A stretch of 64,000 nucleotides of DNA, from the NCBI RefSeq assembly GCF_040183065.1, contig NC_091127.1, positions 26,648,391-26,712,390 on the forward strand, read 5' to 3'. Origin of the DNA: Periplaneta americana. Taxonomy: Eukaryota > Arthropoda > Insecta > Blattodea > Blattidae. The translations under genes were made by a program, and so were the position numbers. Below, piece by piece: positions 63,101 to 64,000 of the stretch (positions are counted from its first letter, which is position 1; every line of letters starts with the position of its first letter). Below the pieces are notes generated by a model. The model worked only from the letters and a program-made list of their open reading frames with translations, was not told the DNA's origin and did no database searches.

Positions 63101-63736
63101 GACTGAACTGCACCCAATTCCAAGCTACATTGACCCAACATATCGATGGAATGAGTGGGACCTCAAGCGAGAAGCTATAAAGCTTGTAAGTTGTATCCTC
63201 TTACTAACCATGAATGGCGAAAAAATAAAAAGATACAGAGAAAGATAAAGAAAAGGAGAGATAATTTTTATCCAACGTAAAATTTTTTAATTACACAGAA
63301 TAAACTGACACAAGACAAATCACTTTATATCAGTATCAAAATATCACGTTTAGAGAAATTATTACATACAGAATTATTTGTTCTTTTCACTGTGAATTTA
63401 CTAAAGTTCAATGAACGTAATTTACGATTTCCAGGAAAGCTTATAGGCATTTCACTAGTTAATTAAGTCTCTGTAATTGCAGTGATTATATTGCTACTTT
63501 TATTTTTCCAATAGGCGAACATAGTAAAGAGTAGAACAAAGTCTGTGCAGACCTTACGCAGTTGGCACAAACTGAGCATTGGGTTACAAGTCAAACCTCT
63601 CAAGAGTCAAGGAGTACAGACAGTCAGAGATTCATCATCCAATGTTCCAACACTGCAAAACTTCATATATGGCCTAAGAGGACGCAGAGATGATAAACAG
63701 TTTGTGATGACTCTCACCAGACCTGTTCACGAATGA
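32393..63736 (+). CDS. Cfap206: Cfap206: cilia- and flagella-associated protein 206 (11 exons, 645 aa)
   Basis: The exons join in frame into a 645-residue protein matching FAP206-family proteins along their whole length (about 620 residues in mammals). In Chlamydomonas, Tetrahymena and mouse the family docks radial spoke 2 and dynein c on axonemal doublet microtubules, so the expected role is in motile cilia or sperm flagella. Recognisable blocks: ENVIKNIIREITRECASRG (residues 9-27), IQMQVYFDTNF in exon 2, SSVFPQTELSQFMSMSRKDK and TGIRLFNRDCQKGGEGIEDL in exon 3, WSSLQDE in exon 6, FCAWSIIEGHGALIPGNPNM in exon 8, YRWNEWDLKREAIKL in exon 10 and a final GLRGRRDDKQFVMTL. No signal peptide or membrane segment. 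The start at 32393 fits the family N-terminus. CDS sum is 1938 bases. Introns 1-9 carry repeats; intron 10 is 329 bases. Confidence 0.95.
32640..33440 (-). pseudogene. Decayed mariner transposase in intron 1
   Basis: Minus-strand fragments in order: KSYLSFRSVPHELTLKQIQR (33310-33220, the WVPH-L motif before the first catalytic block), then a VWRNFEDVIHWKFVPN piece (about 33055-33000), then LSDCHLFRSIAHFL (about 32800-32750, equivalent of APSDYHLFRSL after the last catalytic D). Frames change several times. The gene is dead. Termini were not identified. Confidence 0.55.
33441..34504. other. Intron 1 sequence, nothing recognised
   Basis: No element ends or domains identified. TAGGCCTA at 33545. 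Confidence 0.5.
34505..34565. repeat. (ATT)n microsatellite
   Basis: About 20 ATT units in intron 1. Confidence 0.95.
34941..35028 (+). repeat. Perfect 44-base tandem duplication inside the mariner element
   Basis: Each unit starts CACTAGATGCGCAGATG and ends CCTATTGTTGGCAG; both are identical. It breaks the transposase frame upstream of the ENPH block. Confidence 0.95.
35040..35576 (+). pseudogene. DDE transposase C-terminal half (Tc1/mariner superfamily)
   Basis: The frame reads HWAIENPHVIHEAPMHPVKI, a TAG stop at 35178 where relatives have W (GVWCA), then VGPIFF, QQDGATCHTS (second catalytic D), WPPRSPDLTTPDFFLWGYLK (third catalytic D) and a C-terminal helix. There are 38 residues between the D of QQDG and the D of TPDFF. 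Apart from the missing N-terminus and the TAG, the frame is intact, suggesting fairly recent inactivation. Confidence 0.82.
35883..35946. repeat. (ATT)n microsatellite
   Basis: About 21 ATT units. It generates a poly-isoleucine open frame that is not a gene. Confidence 0.95.
35947..36510. other. Intron 1 sequence, nothing recognised
   Basis: AT-rich with no element ends or domains. Confidence 0.5.
36513..36622 (+). repeat. ~29-base tandem repeat, about 3.7 copies
   Basis: The unit contains AGGTTTTGGCCTGAAAAAAT followed by TAATTAGA, with small length changes in the A run (starts near 36516, 36550, 36579, 36607). No coding meaning is evident. Confidence 0.85.
36791..37631 (+). mobile_element. 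pogo/Tigger-like element, deleted
   Basis: Ends are AGTAAAACTTC on the left and its inverse GAAGTTTTACTG on the right, each flanked by TA (36789-36790, 37632-37633). Inside, 37070-37212 encodes FFKDAVTALETVKHFVTHHD then ITEELSQFE and a stop, resembling the C-terminal helix region of Tigger/Jerky-type transposases. It ends 150 bases before the exon 2 acceptor. Confidence 0.6.
37782..38145 (+). CDS. Cfap206: Cfap206 exon 2 (residues 38-158 plus 1 base)
   Basis: Acceptor ATATAG at 37776-37781. The segment reads IKLMVLNPEHGFISDRPLVR through IQMQVYFDTNF, LDKLYRKMVV and GLGNPTQLGVLREAA. It must end at 38145 because only the join G|CT to exon 3 gives REAAALSSVFPQ, matching the family (REATAALQSVFPQ). 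The donor is AG|GCAAGT, a GC donor. The GT at 38150 would shift the frame of exon 3. Confidence 0.92.
38216..38520. other. Intron 2 start, nothing recognised
   Basis: No features beyond AT-rich sequence. Confidence 0.5.
38521..38815 (+). repeat. LINE 5'-end-like repeat (partial second copy at 48.7 kb)
   Basis: TTTATCCAGCTGTTTCCTG, ACAACATAAAGTCCGCTATG and TTGTTGTTTTTCACGAGAAA recur at 48701-48800. Here the repeat runs on through ATTATAGATGCCTGTTGC to CACCTTGTCGTGGTGAGGG. The last block resembles 5' leaders of some LINEs, which is inference. No coding part follows. Confidence 0.5.
39485..39555. repeat. (ATC/GTC)n imperfect microsatellite
   Basis: CATCATCGTCG-type trinucleotides over about 70 bases. 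They create an aspartate-rich minus-strand open frame that is not a gene. Confidence 0.9.
39623..40208. mobile_element. TTAA-target foldback element
   Basis: Ends GGGGAAGGTACACCATTGG and, inverted, GGGGGATGTACTGGTACACC, flanked by TTAA (39619-39622, 40209-40212). The arms also pair further in (TTTATAAAACACTATTCAGA at 39739 against TCTGAATAGTGTTTTATAAA at 40028), so most of the 586 bases can fold back. The (TA)n tract at 40106-40154 sits in one arm only. Confidence 0.8.
40106..40154. repeat. (AT)n microsatellite
   Basis: About 24 units inside the right arm of the TTAA foldback element. Confidence 0.95.
40300..40596 (+). pseudogene. RTE/BovB-like LINE ORF C-terminus, copy 4
   Basis: AELHALYSSLNIIRNTKPRR, a one-base frameshift near 40373, then HVACMGESRNAYRMLVGRPE, GRPRCRWEDNIKIDLREVGY and AHNRD followed by TGA where other copies have CGA (R), then WWAYVRVAMNLRVP and a stop. 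It lies 320 bases before exon 3. Confidence 0.8.
40918..41076 (+). CDS. Cfap206: Cfap206 exon 3 (residues 159-211 plus 1 base)
   Basis: Acceptor TTCTAG before 40918; donor C|GTAAGT at 41077. It encodes the best-conserved block: SSVFPQTELSQFMSMSRKDK, ELTQITTGIRLFNRDCQKG and GEGIED. Phase 1 at both ends. Confidence 0.95.
41077..41522. other. Intron 3 start, nothing recognised
   Basis: No element ends or domains. Confidence 0.5.
41523..42108. mobile_element. Near-complete palindromic MITE (~586 bases)
   Basis: The left arm (GTGAACCGTAAGTAATATCA, then CAGGAGGTTATTCTTTGAGA) is complementary to the right arm (TCTTAAAGAACAACCCCCTG, TTACTTATGGTTTACC) almost to the centre near 41820, leaving a loop of only a few tens of bases. 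TA flanks the ends. Such TA-flanked palindromes are usually mariner-type MITEs. The transcript of intron 3 would form a hairpin of about 275 base pairs. Confidence 0.85.
42111..42957. other. Intron 3 sequence, nothing recognised
   Basis: AT-rich with homopolymer T/A runs. Confidence 0.5.
42966..43891. mobile_element. Non-autonomous hAT element (926 bases)
   Basis: CATGTGCA flanks it (42958-42965, 43892-43899). Ends are TAGGCTGACCAGA on the left and TAGGCTGACCAGACGTCCCC read inward on the right. A GACCAGACGTCCCC-type end is typical of one arthropod hAT group and is shared in part with the next element (GGTTACCAGA). No sustained transposase frame. Confidence 0.88.
43934..43972. repeat. (TGA)n microsatellite in the acceptor region of exon 4
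   Basis: About ten TGA units then ATAATAATA, 20-60 bases upstream of the exon 4 acceptor, so it occupies the expected branch-point zone. Confidence 0.95.
43994..44294 (+). CDS. Cfap206: Cfap206 exon 4 (residues 212-311 plus 2 bases)
   Basis: Acceptor GTGTTCAG before 43994; donor AG|GTGATG at 44295. It reads PNLLQKAVVATQSSLESQLQ, a helical region, then an acidic low-complexity insert (ETDDEEEESGVGTEGDEGD and on, about residues 262-285) that I do not recall in vertebrate CFAP206, then TSRQLEVYLR. Frame and phase fit the neighbours. Confidence 0.93.
44343..46594 (-). mobile_element. hAT element with transposase remnants, split by an R2-type insertion
   Basis: GATTAAGA flanks it (44335-44342, 46595-46602). 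Ends are TAAGGTTACCAGA in inverse orientation. The minus strand keeps transposase pieces either side of a nested LINE: 46566-46300 (PLFHDDKIKTEGED, SRLKEKLNCRKNF) and 45735-45180 (SCEFYENTVEYISDWVLFTR, then the dimerisation helix FFFNEHHVDIPKIQNEFRNC by translation, similar to hAT C-termini). Also inside, 44400-44480 resembles a repeat at 4.68-4.75 kb. The sequence GTTTCGACCTATTTATGGGT near 44840 looks like a dispersed repeat end. Confidence 0.85.
45751..46298 (+). mobile_element. 5'-truncated R2-type LINE nested in the hAT element
   Basis: From CAGAATGCTTCCTATGAG onward it matches 56139-56700 (the 3' end of the R2-type LINE), including GACATCATCATAATTGATC, the endonuclease coding tail and the 3' UTR ending AGGCTTTTGTTGAAAAATT. 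It interrupts the hAT transposase reading on the opposite strand, so it inserted later. Confidence 0.85.
46603..46960. other. Intron 4 sequence, nothing recognised
   Basis: No features identified. Confidence 0.5.
46961..47720. repeat. Inverted repeat pair in intron 4
   Basis: ACCAGCGAATAGGGATTATA then AAGAATGGACACT at 46970-47002 recurs inverted at 47684-47716 (AGTGTCCATTCTTTATAATC then CCTATTCGCTGGT), identical over about 33 bases. The intervening 680 bases show no gene. The pair may be the ends of a DNA element or two copies of one repeat. Confidence 0.65.
47721..48700. other. Intron 4 sequence, nothing recognised
   Basis: No domains or element ends identified. Confidence 0.5.
48701..48800 (+). 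repeat. Second copy of the 38.5-kb LINE-leader-like repeat
   Basis: TGTATCCAGCTGTTTGCTG through TCACGAGAAATGAGGGG match 38530-38625 with few differences; the rest of that repeat is absent here. Confidence 0.75.
49012..49141 (+). CDS. Cfap206: Cfap206 exon 5 (residues 312-355)
   Basis: Acceptor TTCTTACAG; donor T|GTAAGT at 49142. The AG from exon 4 plus A restores R, then KLVLEVDISRQVLSELLEKL and RFRTAIPTVQVY. Phase 2 start, phase 0 end. Confidence 0.93.
49161..49198 (+). repeat. Partial tandem duplicate of the exon 5 3' end
   Basis: AATATTCTTGATACTGTCAG then GTTTAGAACTGCCATTC repeats exon 5 sequence at 49088-49124 with two or three changes, offset 73 bases. It lies just inside intron 5 and lacks its own donor. 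Confidence 0.9.
49331..50321. mobile_element. Probable non-autonomous hAT element (991 bases)
   Basis: Left end CAGGGGCGGCTC and right end (read inward) CAGTAGCGGCCCACGG are typical of hAT termini. Flanks GTATAT and GTATAT lie close to each end, consistent with a slightly decayed 8-base duplication. No transposase frame. Confidence 0.5.
50578..50682 (+). CDS. Cfap206: Cfap206 exon 6 (residues 356-390)
   Basis: Acceptor ATTTCAG; donor CAG|GTCTGG at 50683, a weaker match than the others. It reads PQFIDLSETWSSLQDEMVLL and NNMAWNLHKFLQ. Phase 0 at both ends, so skipping would keep the frame. Confidence 0.92.
50763..51649. mobile_element. MITE with CCGTATTTTC ends in intron 6
   Basis: Left TA|CCGTATTTTCTCGAATAA and right GAAAATACGG|CA (read inward CCGTATTTTCTGGATTA). 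The AATAAGC/GCTTATT blocks recur inside. TA targets and CCGTATTTT ends are known for pogo-like MITEs. The right flank TA has become CA, or the boundary is off by a base. A run of 12 G lies at 51599-51610. Confidence 0.6.
51650..52909. other. Intron 6 sequence, nothing recognised
   Basis: Contains a G run at about 51999-52008 and TAGGCCTA at 52334; otherwise unassigned. Confidence 0.5.
52923..53257 (-). mobile_element. SINE with 13-base target duplication, 127 bases before exon 7
   Basis: ATGAAGTTTCAGA flanks it (52910-52922, 53258-53270). On the minus strand there is GTGTGGCTTAGTGGATAAAG (A box) and CCCAGGTTCAAATCCCG (B box) at 53030-52960, but the tRNA-like part lies inside rather than at an end. 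The right end runs into ACATTAAAATAATATATATG. The non-terminal head suggests a composite or unusual SINE. Confidence 0.8.
53385..53558 (+). CDS. Cfap206: Cfap206 exon 7 (residues 391-448)
   Basis: Acceptor CTTGCAG; donor CAG|GTGAAT. It reads VLEYIDEDTLKHMIGDATIL, LTDEERLKATTGLKIE and VVYPAQVTDFDKIPLQ. 174 bases, phase 0 at both ends. Confidence 0.92.
53974..54162. repeat. Compound microsatellite (GAT)n-(TTA)n ... (AAT)n
   Basis: GAT units 53974-54001, TTA units 54001-54044, AAT units 54124-54162, inside the hAT element. Confidence 0.95.
54413..54990 (-). pseudogene. hAT transposase N-terminal half (GTF2IRD2-like)
   Basis: 54990-54763 reads RRFNSKWIDKYLFTLKDGKP, then a finger with SHNNIKRHFNSTHAE; the first ligand pair is C..K (LICRKE), so one cysteine of the usual CX2C is missing. 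After a frame break, 54745-54413 reads RTSLVRANYKICEIIATASK and LIVAKEICPEYINDFKSISL, the helical part after the finger in GTF2IRD2/FAM200-type transposases. The DDE and dimerisation regions are absent. Confidence 0.75.
55450..56700 (+). mobile_element. R2-type LINE, 5'-truncated, with restriction-like endonuclease
   Basis: Coding 55455-56551 (one frameshift) plus 3' UTR to about 56700, ending AGGGCGGCTTTTTTTG. A truncated second copy at 45751-46298 shares the 3' end, which supports the 3' boundary. There is no 28S rDNA flank in either case, so unlike true R2 these copies sit in ordinary intron sequence. Confidence 0.8.
55455..56551 (+). pseudogene. R2-clade ORF: RT thumb, CCHC knuckle and REL endonuclease
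   Basis: Frame 1 (55455-56085): SNIDKLIHSAVKEIINIPTD, APRRLRDLGV (RT C-terminal thumb, typical of R2-like proteins) and RCRRCDEQETLPHILGFCHH, a CX2CX7HX4C knuckle. After a one-base shift near 56085 the reading continues as INRHNTVRSLIASSICQNAS, DGSTRRADIIIIDRQKDKG, VILDPTIRFEMHEQ and TLNQLKQFKISD to a stop at 56551. The R..D-(I)4-D..D pattern is the restriction-like endonuclease core, although the usual P of the PD motif is A here. The RT palm is truncated. Confidence 0.78.
57005..57153 (+). CDS. Cfap206: Cfap206 exon 8 (residues 449-497 plus 2 bases)
   Basis: Acceptor TTGTGCAG; donor AA|GTAATG. It reads YLGFCAWSIIEGHGALIPGN, CRWNGNYYAFSSPAAAAEFG and RHPDK. This is the strongest vertebrate match after exon 3 (family: YRGFCAYTF..LLPGNP). 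Confidence 0.95.
57184..58199. mobile_element. Deleted hAT element (1016 bases)
   Basis: GTTTAGAC flanks it perfectly (57176-57183, 58200-58207). Ends CAGCGGTTTCAGGG and (inward) CAGCGGTCTCAAACATG. The minus strand around 57590-57800 reads fragments such as MYDKIKSFIMRLTLF, resembling the middle of GTF2IRD2-like hAT transposases. It begins only 30 bases after the exon 8 donor. Confidence 0.88.
58208..59772. other. Intron 8 sequence, nothing recognised
   Basis: About 1.5 kb of AT-rich sequence without element ends or domains that I can identify. Confidence 0.5.
59773..59859 (+). CDS. Cfap206: Cfap206 exon 9 (residues 498-526 plus 2 bases)
   Basis: Acceptor CAATAG; donor GA|GTGAGT at 59860. 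AA plus A gives K, then YVLAVTDLMQKKPELISLLQ and LQEQVSAGE. It matches the LIQLLELHQQF helix of the vertebrate protein. Confidence 0.9.
59860..60734. other. Intron 9 start, nothing recognised
   Basis: Open frames at 59999 and 60120 (proline/lysine-rich, 60-77 residues) have no recognisable family. Confidence 0.45.
60735..61500 (+). pseudogene. RTE-like LINE ORF C-terminal third in intron 9
   Basis: The frame 60776-61435 reads MGLKINGNKTKYMVVNNKNN, VQSFVYLGSLVNSNNDISEE, LYKTLIKPVLTYASETWPLS, RKILRRIFGPDGETWRIRYN, IARLRWAGHVKRMDECEIPR and GRRVGRPKLRWMDCVMDDIK. After KDQD comes TGA where relatives have CGA (R), then WRRILKEAEARSG and a stop. It ends in a (GAT)n tail near 61485-61500. This is a different subfamily from the four copies at 21-40 kb. 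RT palm and endonuclease are missing. Confidence 0.85.
61501..62195. other. Intron 9 sequence, nothing recognised
   Basis: TAGGCCTA at 61577; otherwise unassigned. Confidence 0.5.
62196..62706 (+). pseudogene. LINE RNase H domain fragment
   Basis: LHLYTDGSLISREQGAGAGV (first catalytic D), then after a frameshift FDGEIIAIS (E), then NAVILSDSKAAILSIVSKHT (second D), IVFQWIPPHCGILGNENADA (third D) and LAKKGSTATYRPV. All four acidic positions of an RNase H are visible across three frames. Such domains follow the RT in I, R1, Tad and some jockey-type LINEs. The RT itself is not here, and the copy is split by at least two frameshifts. Confidence 0.8.
62707..63049. other. Intron 9 end, possible GC-rich repeat
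   Basis: CAGTGGCGCCATGTG, GCAGTGCCACTATTCTGTGG and AGTGCCACTTTTAG share the AGTGCCACT word three times between 62716 and 62860; likely a dispersed repeat, no gene. Confidence 0.4.
63050..63185 (+). CDS. Cfap206: Cfap206 exon 10 (residues 527-572)
   Basis: Acceptor TTTTGTAG; donor CTT|GTAAGT at 63186. It reads ELPVMKPEPVIKRDSAIQTE and YRWNEWDLKREAIKL. The D-SAIQTELH motif parallels ESSTQTDTH of the vertebrate protein. The vertebrate protein has slightly more sequence before this point, so a small species difference or a missed microexon between exons 9 and 10 is possible, though phases fit. Confidence 0.93.
63515..63736 (+). CDS. Cfap206: Cfap206 exon 11 (residues 573-645, stop TGA)
   Basis: Acceptor CAATAG at 63509-63514. 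It reads ANIVKSRTKSVQTLRSWHKL, KSQGVQTVRDSSSNVPTLQN, FIYGLRGRRDDKQFVMTL and TRPVHE, then TGA. The repeated SVQT/GVQT patches match the QTD-like repeats at the family C-terminus. Confidence 0.95.
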   Translation, partial: ANIVKSRTKSVQTLRSWHKLSIGLQVKPLKSQGVQTVRDSSSNVPTLQNFIYGLRGRRDDKQFVMTLTRPVHE

Positions 63737-63910
63737 TAAATCATTGCATGTTGGGTTTGATGCAAAGGAAGTACTTGATGTATCCAGCTAGAAATACATA
63801 AAATTTAATGTGTAACAATTTCTAAAATGTGCGGGGAGGAGGGGATGTAACATTTTTAATTACAATTTTGAACCATTAAAGTAATATTCAGGCTTTTGCA
63901 AATATTGTGT
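63737..63910 (+). terminator. Cfap206: Cfap206 3' UTR and poly(A) signal
   Basis: ATTAAA at 63875-63880, followed within 30 bases by a T/G-rich stretch (GTGTATTTTATTTTATTATTT). It is the first good hexamer after the stop, so the 3' UTR is probably about 160 bases. Confidence 0.65.
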
Positions 63911-64000
63911 ATTTTATTTTATTATTTACGCTGTTCATTGTTTGAGTTGTAACATTGGCTAGTTATCCTGCAGTCATTTAATGGTTTACCTGGTTACCAT

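Noticed and set aside
1..64000. Bacterial or viral insertion
   Set aside because: No phage, plasmid, endogenous virus gag/env or bacterial gene was recognised; the reverse transcriptases seen belong to LINE and Penelope-like elements.

Overview
The window is animal nuclear DNA, most likely from an insect and possibly a cockroach or termite. It is AT-rich, with spliced genes on GT/GC-AG introns, long introns packed with transposons and tRNA-headed SINEs, and many dinucleotide and trinucleotide repeats. The species assignment is inferred from repeat content only. There is no bacterial operon structure, CRISPR array or viral genome.

The one gene that can be read end to end is an orthologue of Cfap206 (FAP206 family, an axonemal radial-spoke 2 docking protein). 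It lies on the + strand from the ATG at 32393 to the TGA at 63736, in 11 coding exons joined in frame, giving 645 residues. Nine of its ten introns hold repeats; intron 10 is only 329 bases. Intron 2 uses a GC donor. A poly(A) signal (ATTAAA) follows the stop by about 140 bases.

About 1 kb upstream and on the opposite strand, 31399 to 31306 reads as a first coding exon with a signal-peptide-like start, ending at a strong splice donor. The two genes are therefore probably head to head across a shared promoter region (31400-32392). The rest of the minus-strand gene was not found; its first intron would have to cover much or all of the left half.

The left half (1-31300) has no complete host gene. 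It is a layered set of mobile elements: a Penelope-like RT fragment (3.6-4.3 kb), foldback and MITE elements (4.3, 5.5-6.2, 10.4-11.3 kb), a hAT transposon with a nested LINE 3' end (11.8-13.2 kb), a jockey/CR1-type LINE (14.46-15.45 kb), two 1.1-kb copies of one TA-flanked element (8.6-9.7 and 16.8-17.9 kb), several SINE families, a deleted mariner (20.4-20.9 kb), RTE/BovB-like LINE tails (21.2, 22.5, 23.5-23.8, 24.4 kb) and a LINE remnant cut up by SINEs (28.1-29.7 kb). A GC-richer open frame at 19.9-20.14 kb could be an unrecognised or decayed host exon.

Within the Cfap206 introns are mariner remnants (32.6-33.4 kb), an IS630/Tc1-mariner copy with a stop codon (34.8-35.7 kb), a pogo/Tigger copy (36.8-37.6 kb), a TTAA foldback (39.6-40.2 kb), a 590-base palindrome (41.5-42.1 kb), five hAT elements (43.0-43.9, 44.3-46.6, 49.3-50.3, 53.7-55.1, 57.2-58.2 kb), an R2-type LINE with its restriction-like endonuclease (55.45-56.7 kb) and a second truncated copy nested in a hAT, an RTE-like LINE (60.7-61.5 kb) and an RNase H fragment (62.2-62.7 kb).

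I do not see a clearly new biological system. The most useful items are the complete exon model with its GC-AG intron, the divergent signal-peptide exon, the unexplained exon near 20 kb, the datable transposon nests, and two over-represented palindromic octamers (TAGGCCTA and TACCGGTA).
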